IMG/VR virus record: IMGVR_UViG_3300030104_006433
Span: 78,986 to 142,985 of that record
Reading direction: 5' to 3' (one strand)
Origin: a virus
DNA: 64,000 nucleotides
Both the position numbers and the translations under genes were made by a program. This document shows, piece by piece, positions 1 to 9,004 of the stretch (its first letter is position 1; each line of letters starts with the position of its first letter). The notes under the pieces were generated by a model. It saw nothing but the letters and a program-made list of their open reading frames with translations. It did not search any database and was not told the origin of the DNA.

Positions 1-246
1 ATAGACAGTGGTATTACAGTAGGTGTATCATCAAGAGGAATGGGTTCATTAGAACAAAAAGGTGACATAATGGAAGTACAAGATGACTTTGAGTTATTAT
101 GTTGGGACTTTGTCTCTACACCTTCTAACCCAGGTTCATACATGACATTAAAAGAAGGAAAAGAAAATATTATAAACTCATATGCAAAAGCAAATAGTAT
201 AGTAACAGAAATACTATGTGCAAATGGAAACTGCCCAATATTTTAA
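1..246 (+). CDS. 21: Prohead core protease (gp21-like), C-terminal part
   Basis: The reading frame is open from the first base of the window, so only the last 81 residues are seen. They carry VGVSSRGMGS followed by DFELLCWDFVSTPSNPG, a stretch typical of the T4 gp21 / S80 prohead protease family, which cleaves scaffold and capsid proteins during head maturation. The catalytic residues would lie upstream, outside the window. The position just before scaffold and major capsid genes matches the T4 order 21-22-23. The assignment rests on motif resemblance and gene order. Confidence 0.75.
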   Translation: MDSGITVGVSSRGMGSLEQKGDIMEVQDDFELLCWDFVSTPSNPGSYMTLKEGKENIINSYAKANSIVTEILCANGNCPIF

Positions 247-257
247 TTGTGGAAATA

Positions 258-288
258 TTTGGCTTTTAGGTTTTTCTTTATTATATTT
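258..288 (+). promoter_or_regulatory. Early-type promoter
   Basis: TTTGGCT at 258-264 and TTATATTT at 281-288, with box starts 23 nt apart. It lies 15 nt upstream of the small gene at 304. The downstream box also contains TATTTATAA, so late recognition is possible. Confidence 0.6.
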
Positions 289-303
289 ATAAAAAATAAA
301 AAA

Positions 304-654
304 ATGAAAGATTTTAATTTAAAAAAATATTTAGCTAATAACAAGCTATTAGAACAATTATCTCCAGAAGAAAAAGCTATGGAGATAGAAAAGGCAAGAG
401 TAAATAAAACAATTAAAGCCTTTGATGATGAAAATTATGACTATAGATATAAATTATATGATATTAATGATCATGAGGGTGAAATTTTTGTAGTATATAA
501 TACTCAATCTGATTATGAAAGTGAAGGTAAGGATTTGTTAAAAGATTTATTAAGCAATTTTCAATTTCCTGTTTACGTACATTACACAGTTAGAGATGAT
601 TATAGATCAAATAATCATGATATCTATTCTAAAAAAGGTTATGAATTAGCCTAA
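304..654 (+). CDS. Hypothetical protein, 116 aa
   Basis: Unrecognised small charged protein beginning MKDFNLKKYLA. The ATG at 304 is preferred over a TTG at 247 because it follows a clear promoter and an A-rich leader, and because the residues encoded from 247 are hydrophobic and look like translated promoter DNA. No membrane segment or signal peptide is visible. It sits between the protease and scaffold genes under its own early-type promoter, so it may be expressed at a different time from the head genes around it. Function unknown. Confidence 0.7.
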   Translation: MKDFNLKKYLANNKLLEQLSPEEKAMEIEKARVNKTIKAFDDENYDYRYKLYDINDHEGEIFVVYNTQSDYESEGKDLLKDLLSNFQFPVYVHYTVRDDYRSNNHDIYSKKGYELA

Positions 655-689
655 TCTGGCGACTTTTAAGAATCTTCATATATTTATAT
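655..689 (+). promoter_or_regulatory. Hybrid promoter before scaffold gene
   Basis: TCTGGCG at 655-661, a one-mismatch form of the early upstream box, lies 23 nt before the start of CATATATT (678), which overlaps the late-type ATATTTATAT at 680-689. It drives a leader of about 100 nt. Confidence 0.5.
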
Positions 690-695
690 TTGAAT

Positions 696-761
696 ATGCT
701 ATCCCTTCGGACATATAGCATGAACAAAAAATAAAATCTATTACGTTTCCAAATAAACGTA
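696..761 (+). other. Structured 5' leader of the scaffold gene
   Basis: Two hairpins are visible: ATGCTAT/ATAGCAT (696-702 with 715-721) capped by a CTTCGG-containing loop, and TACGTTT/AAACGTA (742-748 with 755-761). The sequence GTTTCCAAATAAA at 745-757 recurs, with two extra C, in the leader at 17146-17160. They may stabilise the mRNA or tune translation of an abundant protein. Confidence 0.5.
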
Positions 762-792
762 CTTTCCCAACAATAAAATAAATTTAGGAATA

Positions 793-1893
793 ATGGCAAA
801 AAGAGACATTCTCAAAGAAGCTATTGCTGATGCCAAAGCCGTTAAAGAAACAGCTATCGCAAATGCAAAAGCAGCTCTAGAAGAAGCTTTTACACCTCAA
901 CTAAAATCTATGCTAGCTGCAAAGTTAGAAGAAATGGAATTAGAAGAAGAAATGTCTTCATCACCTCGAGAAGAAGATGGTACTAGACCACCAAGAGAGG
1001 AAGATGGAACAGAATCCAAAAAGAAAATGGAAGAATCTGATGAAATTGAAGAAGAAATGGATAAAAAAGAGGTAGAAGAAGAACTTGATCTAGACGAAAT
1101 ATTAAAAGAAATCGAAGGTGAATTAAATGAGGAAGAATCAGTTAATGAAGAAGAAATAGTTACTGAAGATGAATCTGAAGCTGAACGTGCCGATGTAGAC
1201 AAATTTGAATTTGAAAAAGGCAAAGAAGAAGGCGAAGAAGATGAAAAAGAAGAACTAGATCTTGAAGATATGACTGATGAAGACCTTAAAGGGTTTATCG
1301 AAGATGTTATAGCCGATATGGTTGCTGCAGGTGAATTAGAAGCTGGTGAAGACTCAGATGTTGAAGTTGAAACTGAAGAAACAGAAGAAACAGAAGAAAC
1401 TGAAGAAACTGAAGAAATTGAACTAGACGAAGAAATCACTGAAGAAAAAGAAGAAGAAGAAGTTACAGAAGAAGCAATGGATAACAATTCAATCGCTGAA
1501 GTTTACAAAGAAAAGTACGCTAAAGAATTAGAAGAAGCAAATGCTAAAATTAAAACTTTAGAAGAAAGTATTAAAGTAAAAGATATAGCGCTAAATGAAG
1601 TTAACCTGTTAAATGCTAAATTGTTATATACTAATAAAATCTTTAAAGCAAAAAGCTTAACAGAAAATGAAAAAGTTAAAGTATTAGGAGCATTTGATAA
1701 AGCTACTACAGTAAAAGAAACTAAATTAGTATTTGAAACTTTAAACGAAGGTTTAAAGAGAAAGAAAAATACTATTAAAGAATCTTTAGGTTCTGCTTCA
1801 AAAGCAACAGGCAACTTTAAAAACACTAAAAACCCAATTGTTGAAACTGACCCAATGGTGGCTAGATTCAAGAAATTGGCAGGTTTAAAATAA
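793..1893 (+). CDS. 22: Prohead scaffold / core protein (gp22-like)
   Basis: A 366-residue, extremely acidic, Glu-rich helical protein with a basic coiled-coil C-terminal third ending in DPMVARFKKLAGLK. Composition, position directly before the major capsid gene and downstream of the protease identify it as the T4 gp22-type scaffold, around which the prohead shell assembles before the core is degraded. Residues about 58-73 hold a duplicated PREEDGT unit, and residues about 195-206 hold four EET units, so the acidic middle has grown by short repeats. The long S-rich antisense frame here is a composition shadow. Confidence 0.8.
   Translation: MAKRDILKEAIADAKAVKETAIANAKAALEEAFTPQLKSMLAAKLEEMELEEEMSSSPREEDGTRPPREEDGTESKKKMEESDEIEEEMDKKEVEEELDLDEILKEIEGELNEEESVNEEEIVTEDESEAERADVDKFEFEKGKEEGEEDEKEELDLEDMTDEDLKGFIEDVIADMVAAGELEAGEDSDVEVETEETEETEETEETEEIELDEEITEEKEEEEVTEEAMDNNSIAEVYKEKYAKELEEANAKIKTLEESIKVKDIALNEVNLLNAKLLYTNKIFKAKSLTENEKVKVLGAFDKATTVKETKLVFETLNEGLKRKKNTIKESLGSASKATGNFKNTKNPIVETDPMVARFKKLAGLK
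1375..1410 (+). repeat. 9-bp tandem repeat in scaffold gene
   Basis: Four copies of GAAGAAAC(A/T), encoding EET. A simple in-frame expansion in the acidic region. Confidence 0.8.
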
Positions 1894-1917
1894 ATTATAA
1901 ATTAAAAACTAAATAAA

Positions 1918-3555
1918 ATGAGTCAATTAAATTCTCTATTAGAAAGCTCTGCGCAAGGTTGGAAAAACATGCAGAGTGACGCAGCTAGACTAGCGTCAAA
2001 ATGGGAAAAAACAGGACTTTTAGAAGGAATGGACAGTGAAATTCACAAGAATAACATGTCATTAATTCTAGAAAACCAGGCTAAGCAATTAGTTGTTGAG
2101 CAATCTCAAACTGACCAGGGTGGTTTCGCTGCTGCTGGTGGTGCAGGTGCTCAATGGGCAGGTGTTGCTTTACCAATGGTAAGAAAAGTATTTGGTCAGA
2201 TTGCAGCAAAAGAATTTGTTAGCGTTCAACCAATGAACTTACCTTCAGGTCTTGTATTTTTCTTAGATTTCCAATATGGTCAAGAAAAAGAAACTAACTT
2301 TGGTGGACCAGATGCTGTATATACAAGCCCAGCTTCTATGTATGGTAATACTAACCCAGGTGCTAATCAAAACCCATCTGATGGTTTATATGGTGCTGGT
2401 AGATTTGGATATTCAATTAACCAATTCTCAGCTTCATCTACAGCTACAATGAGTGTTACTTCATGGGAATCTGTACATTATGCAGCTGAATTATCAGCTT
2501 CTATTGCTGCAGGTGATGTTTATGCTACTGTATCTTTCCCAGCTGGTGATTTACCAAGAGCTGACAAGAATGGTGTTAGAGCCTTTACAATCGAAGGTGT
2601 TGAAGATGACGTACTTCCACAATATACTGAATATGATGCAGGTGCAGATGAAATCTACATGGTAGTAAATTCTGGTTCTGTAGCTGATGGTACTATTGAA
2701 GTATTATATAACCAACAACCAACTCCAGATCACAGAGGTGATTTCGAAGATGCTGAAGGTGCAGGTTATCCAAATGAACAATCTGCTACTACATTAGCAA
2801 TCCCATCTATCGATGTGAAAATGAAATCTGAGCCAATTGTTGCTAAAACTAGAAAGTTAAAAGCACAATGGACTCCTGAATTCGCTCAAGATTTAAATGC
2901 TTACCAAGCACTAGATGCTGAAGCAGAATTAACTTCTATCATGAGTGAGTACATTTCAATGGAAATTGATTTAGAAATTTTAGATATGTTGATCCAAGAT
3001 GCATCAGCTGCTGATGAGTACTGGAATGCTAAAAACAATTCAGGACTTAACGCTGATAAATCAGCTTGGTCAGAAGATTTAAATTTCTTCAATTCTCAAG
3101 GACAATGGTTCCAAACATTAGGAACTAAAATGCAAAAAGTATCAAACAAAATTCACCAGAAAACTCTTAGAGGTGGTGCTAATTTCTGTGTGATATCTCC
3201 ATCTGTAGCTACTATCATTGAATCAATCCCAGGATTTGCTTCAAACAGTGATGGTGATGCTTCAAAAGGAAAATTTGCATTCGGTATCCAGAAAATGGGT
3301 CAAATGAACAGCAGATATGATGTTTATAAAAACCCATACATGACTGAAGGTACAATCCTTATGGGATATAGAGGTAATCAGTTCCTAGAAACAGGTGCTG
3401 TATTTGCTCCATATATTCCGTTGATTATGACTCCATTAGTATATGATCCAGACACTTTCACACCAAGAAAAGGTCTATTAACGAGATATGCTAAGAAGAT
3501 GATCAGACCAGAATTCTATGGTAGAGTATTTGTTAGCGGATTAAACTTCGTATAA
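1918..3555 (+). CDS. 23: Major capsid protein (gp23-like)
   Basis: 545 residues, close to T4 gp23 (521). The N-terminal part has LILENQAKQL, a Gly/Ala-rich stretch, then PMVRKVFGQIAAKEFVSVQP, which matches the start of the mature T4-like capsid protein. The segment before it is expected to be a delta domain removed by the prohead protease; LVVE (about residues 59-62) fits the usual small/hydrophobic-X-Glu cleavage pattern, but the exact site is inferred. It follows the scaffold gene by 24 nt and ends in a strong terminator, so heads are made from a 22-23 transcript. Confidence 0.93.
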   Translation: MSQLNSLLESSAQGWKNMQSDAARLASKWEKTGLLEGMDSEIHKNNMSLILENQAKQLVVEQSQTDQGGFAAAGGAGAQWAGVALPMVRKVFGQIAAKEFVSVQPMNLPSGLVFFLDFQYGQEKETNFGGPDAVYTSPASMYGNTNPGANQNPSDGLYGAGRFGYSINQFSASSTATMSVTSWESVHYAAELSASIAAGDVYATVSFPAGDLPRADKNGVRAFTIEGVEDDVLPQYTEYDAGADEIYMVVNSGSVADGTIEVLYNQQPTPDHRGDFEDAEGAGYPNEQSATTLAIPSIDVKMKSEPIVAKTRKLKAQWTPEFAQDLNAYQALDAEAELTSIMSEYISMEIDLEILDMLIQDASAADEYWNAKNNSGLNADKSAWSEDLNFFNSQGQWFQTLGTKMQKVSNKIHQKTLRGGANFCVISPSVATIIESIPGFASNSDGDASKGKFAFGIQKMGQMNSRYDVYKNPYMTEGTILMGYRGNQFLETGAVFAPYIPLIMTPLVYDPDTFTPRKGLLTRYAKKMIRPEFYGRVFVSGLNFV

Positions 3556-3584
3556 TAAAATAACAACATAATTTTCAAAAAATT

Positions 3585-3614
3585 AGACCTGGCTTTTTAG
3601 TCAGGTCTTTTTTT
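3585..3614 (+). terminator. Rho-independent terminator after capsid gene
   Basis: Stem AGACCTG/CAGGTCT (3585-3591 with 3602-3608), 10-nt loop, then a run of T. A clean intrinsic terminator closing the head unit. Confidence 0.9.
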
Positions 3615-3633
3615 ATTCTAATTATTTTTTTTC

Positions 3634-3643
3634 ATATTTATAA
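3634..3643 (+). promoter_or_regulatory. Late-type promoter motif
   Basis: ATATTTATAA, 20 nt from motif start to the ATG at 3654, immediately after the capsid terminator. Confidence 0.6.
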
Positions 3644-3653
3644 CTAAAAGTAT

Positions 3654-4064
3654 ATGGCGGCTGGAAAATATGATTTTACAATAGAACAAGGAGCTACTGT
3701 TGATTTTGCTATTCAGTATAAAGACTCAGGCTCCACTCCAATAGATTTAACAGGATATCAAGCTAGAATGCAATTTAGACCTACTTTTGCTTCTGATGTT
3801 ATTTATTTGACTTTATCTTCAAGTTTAGGACCTTGTGGTACTGGTTTGAATTTTAGTGGATCCGGGGGTTTAGACGCTGATTTACCACCTACATCAGGCT
3901 CTATTGGTATTTACTTAACAGCTGTTTCTTCATCTCAATTAACATTTGATGCTGCTTTATATGATTTAGAAATAGCAACAGGTAGTGGTGATTGTGCCAC
4001 AGTAACAAGACTTTTAGAAGGAGTAGTAAAGTTATCTAAAAATATAACATTAGGAAGTTTTTAA
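3654..4064 (+). CDS. Putative virion structural protein, 136 aa
   Basis: The N-terminus DFTIEQGATVDFAIQYKDS followed by PIDLTGYQARMQFR is a beta-rich pattern found at the start of phage baseplate and tail-appendage proteins (BppU N-domain-like). Two cysteines (GPCGTG and GDCATV) are present. It opens the fibre block behind a late motif, 12 nt before the collagen-like fibre gene, which suggests an adaptor joining a fibre to the particle. The exact role is unknown. Confidence 0.65.
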   Translation: MAAGKYDFTIEQGATVDFAIQYKDSGSTPIDLTGYQARMQFRPTFASDVIYLTLSSSLGPCGTGLNFSGSGGLDADLPPTSGSIGIYLTAVSSSQLTFDAALYDLEIATGSGDCATVTRLLEGVVKLSKNITLGSF

Positions 4065-4076
4065 TAAATCTTTTCA

Positions 4077-6716
4077 ATGAGTGATCTAAATGTAAATCCA
4101 AACAGTCCAAATCAAGTTACTGTTCAGAACGCAGATAATATAATTACTGTCAATGATGACTCTAAACATACTAGTGTTGATATAACACAACAAACCACTG
4201 AAATAGTTGATATTATTACACAGGGCCCACAGGGCTCTCCAGGACCTCCAGGACCTCCAGGACCTCCAGGACCAGGCAATACCCCAACAGGTTCACTATT
4301 AACAACAGCATCAGCTGATTTAAATACTTTAACATTTACAAAAGGAGATGGTAGCACTTTTGATATAACTGTAGACACAGGATCAGGAGGAGGAAGTAGT
4401 ATATTTAAACAGACAGGTTCTTATTACGCTACTACAAATGATTTACAAGTCACAGGATCATTTAATGTTGGCAATAATACAATTGGAAAAATTTTAGAGG
4501 TTAGTGGAAGTATAGCCGACTTTTCAGTAATTACTAAGGGAGATTATGCATTAACTATTGGTCAAGGAGCCACTCAAGATATTCAGATAGGGGGCCCAGG
4601 TGACTTAAATATTTATAATACTTCTTCTTTTAAAAATGATGTTAAAATAACTGGATCTTTACATCTTAGGGGACCTCTCACAGCATCTATTATAAGCGCA
4701 AGTGAGGGCATAACTGGTTCATTACTAGGCACAGCCACTTCAGCATCTTATGTTGAAAATGCTCAATCAAGTTCTTTTTCAACAACCTCTTCATATGCTA
4801 ATAGTTCTTTAAGTGCTTCATATGCTTTATCATCTTCATATGCTATATCAGCCTCATTTGAAATAATTAAAGAAATAACCTCTTCTTACGCTGAAACAGC
4901 TTCTTATGTTGAAAATGCCCAATCAGCTTCTTATGTTGAAAATGCCCAATCAGCTTCTTATGTTGAAAATGCAATTTCAAGTTCATATGCTTTAACAGCT
5001 TCGTATGCTGAAAATGGTGGTGGTGGATCAGGTATATTTGAGCAAACCGGTTCTTATTATGCTACTACAAACGATTTACAAATAACAGGTTCATTAATAG
5101 TATCGGGGTCAACACCAATTCCAATTAGTGCTAGTGGTCAATCTATTAATATAGGAAAACCTTCAGATGGAGGATACACAGATGGTTTTTTTGATACATT
5201 TACAAGTGCTACTTCATTAGCAAATGCTATAGATGAAATTAGTGAAGCATTTTTAGATTTAGCCCCTCCTAAAGCCGGAACATTAACAGGAAAAAATTTA
5301 TTATTAAGTGGTGTCCCTCAATATAGTGGGTTACTAGCTTATGGATTAACTTCAGATCATTGGTATCAAAATGGTTATACAGCAGGACAATCAGCCCCAT
5401 TTATTAAAGCTGGAAATTTTGATTTAGAGACTCCAGATGAAACAACAATATTTAGAGGTGGTAAAAATAGTGATAGAGTAGCTGGAACATTAGAAGGAGG
5501 AGTTACAGCTAGTGTCAAATTTAGAAATATATCTCCAGTCTTAACAAATCGTCCTTTAACAGGTGGTACTGGATTAACATCCCCAATTAATATAACATCA
5601 ATAGCCCAATATGAAACTTTTTGGGTTAAAGTAAATGCTCAAATAGAACAAAATTTAAATTCAAATAATACAGGATCATATCAATATAAGATTTTAGCTG
5701 ATAATGGGGCAGGAGAAACTAATGATAAAAACTTATTTTGGGTAGGTGATACAACTCACTATCCTAACCAAACTGTAACACCAGGTACAGTTACAGAAGC
5801 ATCTACTACATTTAATTATTTAAGTGGAATACAATATTTAAAAACAGCTATATTTACAATACCGGGTGTAGCGAATAACATGTTTAATCCTGTTTATCAA
5901 ATAAGCAATGTTGCTTGGGCTTCTAGTTATTTTAGTAATTCATCAGGAGGTACAACAGGTGGAGATACACCACAATTTAATGATACTTTAAACTTTACAA
6001 AAGATTTAAATTTAACAGCTAATATAAATTCAGGACAATCTTTACCAACAGCTACTTTAACAGTATCTAAACCAGGTAAAAGTAATGTTGTATCGCCCTC
6101 ATTTAATATATCAACATATAAAATTAACTCATATGTTTCAGCACAGTCTACAAATACTGTAGAAAAATTCTTAGATGAAGATAAAAGAGATACAGGATTT
6201 ACTCAAGTTGCTTGGACACCAAGTGCAACATTAACAAATACAAATTTACAGGTTCAAAATGGTAGATTAGTAACAGGTAATACTGGTGACTATAGTGGTT
6301 TTACAGGGGCACAATATTTTTATAGAACATTTGCTGGATATAGTAATGGTCAAGCAGGTGGAAGTTTTGACTTTGATAATGGTTCTAATGTATTTAGTTC
6401 AATTAGTGCTTGGGGATCAGGTGGTGATTTAGAAATGATTATAGTAAGACCTGAAGATATTACAACAGGAGTTCCTTCTAAGATATATGATTTTGGTAGA
6501 GCTCAACAAAATACTATAGCAGCTAGTGGAGTAGTAGTACCTGGAGGTACAGCTGATGCTTATGGTATTAAAATAGGTACTGTAGGTCCTTTAGCTGGAA
6601 GTTGGTCATTTGGTACTAACACTATTATAGGAGCATCAGGACAACTAATACTATTAGTTAAATATAGTGATGCAAATGAAACAAAACAATTAAACCAATT
6701 AAGTATAACAACATAA
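4077..6716 (+). CDS. Collagen-like, repeat-rich tail fibre protein
   Basis: 879 residues. Residues 50-67 are a Gly-X-Y collagen-like stretch, which in phage fibres drives trimerisation. Residues about 225-310 are tandem SY(A/V) repeats such as SYVENAQSA. The FxQTGSYYATTNDLQ(V/I)TGS unit occurs twice (about residues 115 and 320). The C-terminal 450 residues are Gly/Ser/Thr-rich beta-type sequence with no recognised enzyme domain. There is no signal peptide. Domain order and position indicate a trimeric adhesion or whisker fibre; the receptor is unknown. Confidence 0.75.
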   Translation: MSDLNVNPNSPNQVTVQNADNIITVNDDSKHTSVDITQQTTEIVDIITQGPQGSPGPPGPPGPPGPGNTPTGSLLTTASADLNTLTFTKGDGSTFDITVDTGSGGGSSIFKQTGSYYATTNDLQVTGSFNVGNNTIGKILEVSGSIADFSVITKGDYALTIGQGATQDIQIGGPGDLNIYNTSSFKNDVKITGSLHLRGPLTASIISASEGITGSLLGTATSASYVENAQSSSFSTTSSYANSSLSASYALSSSYAISASFEIIKEITSSYAETASYVENAQSASYVENAQSASYVENAISSSYALTASYAENGGGGSGIFEQTGSYYATTNDLQITGSLIVSGSTPIPISASGQSINIGKPSDGGYTDGFFDTFTSATSLANAIDEISEAFLDLAPPKAGTLTGKNLLLSGVPQYSGLLAYGLTSDHWYQNGYTAGQSAPFIKAGNFDLETPDETTIFRGGKNSDRVAGTLEGGVTASVKFRNISPVLTNRPLTGGTGLTSPINITSIAQYETFWVKVNAQIEQNLNSNNTGSYQYKILADNGAGETNDKNLFWVGDTTHYPNQTVTPGTVTEASTTFNYLSGIQYLKTAIFTIPGVANNMFNPVYQISNVAWASSYFSNSSGGTTGGDTPQFNDTLNFTKDLNLTANINSGQSLPTATLTVSKPGKSNVVSPSFNISTYKINSYVSAQSTNTVEKFLDEDKRDTGFTQVAWTPSATLTNTNLQVQNGRLVTGNTGDYSGFTGAQYFYRTFAGYSNGQAGGSFDFDNGSNVFSSISAWGSGGDLEMIIVRPEDITTGVPSKIYDFGRAQQNTIAASGVVVPGGTADAYGIKIGTVGPLAGSWSFGTNTIIGASGQLILLVKYSDANETKQLNQLSITT
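4224..4277 (+). other. Collagen-like Gly-X-Y segment
   Basis: Eighteen codons encoding GPQGSPGPPGPPGPPGPG, with CCAGGACCT repeats at DNA level. Confidence 0.9.
4899..4979 (+). repeat. 27-bp tandem repeat in fibre gene
   Basis: Three direct copies of a unit starting GCTTCTTATGTTGAAAATGC, encoding ASYVENAQS; the third is diverged at its end. A weaker copy lies further upstream near 4740. Confidence 0.85.
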
Positions 6717-6717
6717 A

Positions 6718-6727
6718 ATATTTATAA
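6718..6727 (+). promoter_or_regulatory. Late-type promoter motif
   Basis: ATATTTATAA, 22 nt from motif start to the ATG at 6740, overlapping the tail of the preceding gap. Confidence 0.6.
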
Positions 6728-6739
6728 TAAAAACCAATT

Positions 6740-7552
6740 ATGGCCCTATCAGATAATACTAAAATAGATAAGTCGTTTAGAGCCCTCATAAATAAGGAAT
6801 TTACAACAACTTCAAAGAAATTCTTTGAAGAATTTGGAGCAAATACCATTAATATGAGTATGGGAGAAGTTTGGTCTAGTACTATTTCTTCAACACCTGC
6901 TACAGCAGTAGTAGATGGTGTAGCCGAGTTATATACTGAATTTACTTTATCACCTTTAGTTGGGTTTACAAACTCTGTATTTTATTTTGCTAGTGGATCT
7001 GGCTTCACACCAGGTACAACTATTAATAGAGGTACTATAGATGAAAATTTACTTCAAAGAAATTTTATAAGTGATAAATACGGAAGTGCATATACAGCAA
7101 TTCTAAAAGATGCTAATGGCACTCAAGTATTCCCTACAGATAATATTGATTGGATATTTGATTATCAAACAGGAATATTATCAATTCAAGACCCAGGAGG
7201 AGGTTATACAACTCCATATAAATTAACAGTATATCAATATGTTGGTAATTTTGGAGGTGGGTCAGGTAATCCTGATACCCCAAATGACTCAATACAATTT
7301 AATAATGCTGGAAGCTTTGGGGGTAGTGCTAGATTAACATTTAAAGAACCATCAGGTTTAACTCAATTAAGTGGTAGTTTACAAATAACAGGTTCATCTA
7401 CATCTGATTTCTTCTTAGTAAAAAGTGCTAGTTTAGAATCATTTAAAATCAATAATGATGGTATTGTTGTGTTAGGTGATTTTTTATCAACACCAACAGT
7501 TCAAAATGGAGGAATAATGTATTCCTCATCAAATTTATGGGTAGGATCATAA
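6740..7552 (+). CDS. Putative fibre or appendage structural protein, 270 aa
   Basis: The N-terminal half (KSFRALINKEFTTTSKKFFEEF) looks helical. The second half has the same Gly/Ser-rich fibre sequence as its neighbours: PNDSIQFNNAG followed by GGSARLTF, LSGSLQITGSS, and an end in GGIMYSSSNLWVGS. The FNNAG..GGSA pattern is common in tail-fibre shafts. Its own late motif and the flanking fibre genes support a virion role. No enzyme domain or signal peptide is seen. Confidence 0.65.
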   Translation: MALSDNTKIDKSFRALINKEFTTTSKKFFEEFGANTINMSMGEVWSSTISSTPATAVVDGVAELYTEFTLSPLVGFTNSVFYFASGSGFTPGTTINRGTIDENLLQRNFISDKYGSAYTAILKDANGTQVFPTDNIDWIFDYQTGILSIQDPGGGYTTPYKLTVYQYVGNFGGGSGNPDTPNDSIQFNNAGSFGGSARLTFKEPSGLTQLSGSLQITGSSTSDFFLVKSASLESFKINNDGIVVLGDFLSTPTVQNGGIMYSSSNLWVGS

Positions 7553-7569
7553 TAGAAAAAAAAATTAAC

Positions 7570-7579
7570 ATATTTATAA
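7570..7579 (+). promoter_or_regulatory. Late-type promoter motif
   Basis: ATATTTATAA, 33 nt from motif start to the ATG at 7603. Confidence 0.6.
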
Positions 7580-7602
7580 CAAAATATTAAAATCAAACAA
7601 AA

Positions 7603-8733
7603 ATGGCAAATTGGAAAAAAGTTCTCGTCTCAGGAAGTCAAATTGAGGTTGCAGGTATAACAGGATCAAATATTGGAACCGCTCCAGGTACAGTAGGAAC
7701 ATCTAAAGTATTAATTCAAGGTTCAGATGGAGAATTCTATGTAACAGGTTCAGGAGCCATTGGTGGTGGTGGTACAACAACAGCAACATTAACAAGAGGT
7801 AATGGTTTAAGTGGTGCTAACTTTGATGGAAGTGTAGGTACTACATTTGCCGTCTCAGCATCAGGTACAACATTGGATGTTAGTGCTAATGGTGTTAAAG
7901 TAAAAGATTTAGGTATTGACACTGCTCAATTAGCAGCTGATGCTGTAACAACAGTTAAAATTACTGATTTAAATGTTACTCATGATAAATTAGCATTAAA
8001 TGCAGTTGAAACAGATAATATTAAAGATGAAGCTGTAACAACAGCTAAAATTGACACTAGTCTTGGTACACTTGCTAATAACGAATTTACAGGTTCATTT
8101 ACAGGATCATTTGATGGTGATGGATCAAATTTAACAGGGGTAACAAATGCTTCAACAACAGCAAATTTAACAGAAGGAACAGCTCCCTCAGGTATAACAG
8201 ATTTCACATTTAATGGTGGTACAGCAGCTACAGTATCAATTTCTGGAGCCGCTGCCTTATCAACAGAAAAATTAGTTAAATGGAGTGGAGATGCATTTGT
8301 AGATTCTAAAATTACAGAAGGTACTAATACCATATCTGTTGGTACAGTCTCTGATACAACAACATTCAATGGTAATGTTATAGTAGCAGGTACTGCTTCT
8401 TTCCAAAATGAAGAAACATTATTAGTTAAAGATAGGTATATTCTATTAAATTCAGGATCAACATCAGGTGATCAAGGTGGTCTTATTGTACAAACAGCAG
8501 GTACACAAAATAAGGGTCAATTATTTGGTTATCAAGATGCTAGTAGTAGATGGGCTGTAACATCATCTTTCAATGCTGGTGCTACAGGAGATTTTACAGC
8601 TGCTGGATTTATGGGATTAACATCAGCTTCAACAGCAGCAAACCCAAATACATCAAATGTTACCTCAACAGAAATGAAACAAAAAGGTAATATATTTGTT
8701 GATTCAACTGATGGAATTTGGATTTATTCTTAA
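7603..8733 (+). CDS. Tail fibre-like protein with NWKKV N-terminus, 376 aa
   Basis: Starts MANWKKVLVSGSQIEVAGIT, almost the same as the N-terminus of the 540-residue protein at 9266 (MPNWKKVIVSGS). The middle has LAADAVTTVKITDLNVTHDKL-type repeats and GDGSNLTGV, a motif of phage fibre shafts. The C-terminal part (LLVKDRYILLNSGS) also resembles fibre distal regions. The shared N-terminus with the later gene suggests a common attachment point on the particle. Confidence 0.7.
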   Translation: MANWKKVLVSGSQIEVAGITGSNIGTAPGTVGTSKVLIQGSDGEFYVTGSGAIGGGGTTTATLTRGNGLSGANFDGSVGTTFAVSASGTTLDVSANGVKVKDLGIDTAQLAADAVTTVKITDLNVTHDKLALNAVETDNIKDEAVTTAKIDTSLGTLANNEFTGSFTGSFDGDGSNLTGVTNASTTANLTEGTAPSGITDFTFNGGTAATVSISGAAALSTEKLVKWSGDAFVDSKITEGTNTISVGTVSDTTTFNGNVIVAGTASFQNEETLLVKDRYILLNSGSTSGDQGGLIVQTAGTQNKGQLFGYQDASSRWAVTSSFNAGATGDFTAAGFMGLTSASTAANPNTSNVTSTEMKQKGNIFVDSTDGIWIYS

Positions 8734-8739
8734 AATAAA

Positions 8740-8769
8740 TTTGGATTAGTAAATTTTTTGTATTATATT
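8740..8769 (+). promoter_or_regulatory. Early-type promoter inside the late region
   Basis: TTTGGAT at 8740 and TTATATT at 8763-8769, 23 nt apart. It precedes the small gene at 8808. Confidence 0.6.
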
Positions 8770-8807
8770 TATTGTCAATAGTTTTAAAATTAAAAAAGTT
8801 TTTAAGT

Positions 8808-9002
8808 ATGGGACTTAGAGCAGGAAAAAAATCCTCTTCAAATGTCGCACAACCAAAACAAAACAATCAATTAACATCTGATGAAATTGAAGTTTTAATG
8901 AAAATGGTTCGTGATAGCAGTTTTCAAGGTAAAGATGTAGAATCTTTATACAATTTAGTTATTAAACTTCAAAATCAATATAAAAGTTTACAAAATAAAT
9001 AG
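8808..9002 (+). CDS. Hypothetical small protein, 64 aa
   Basis: Begins MGLRAGKKSSSN, then a helical segment (LTSDEIEVLMKMVRDSS, NLVIKLQNQYKSL) resembling a short dimerising coil. The ATG at 8808 is chosen over a TTG at 8772 because the TTG lies in the promoter's transcription start region. It forms a pair with the next small gene, 2 nt apart. Function unknown. Confidence 0.65.
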   Translation: MGLRAGKKSSSNVAQPKQNNQLTSDEIEVLMKMVRDSSFQGKDVESLYNLVIKLQNQYKSLQNK

Positions 9003-9004
9003 TT

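Noticed and set aside
247-303. TTG-started extension of the 304 gene with a hydrophobic N-terminus (possible signal peptide)
   Set aside because: The stretch is the promoter itself (TTTGGCT and TTATATTT boxes), so it is not expected to be translated.
897-1487. Long open frame on the minus strand, Ser-rich
   Set aside because: It is opposite the Glu-rich scaffold gene; GAA/GAT codons read as TTC/ATC/TCA on the other strand. No promoter or plausible protein composition.
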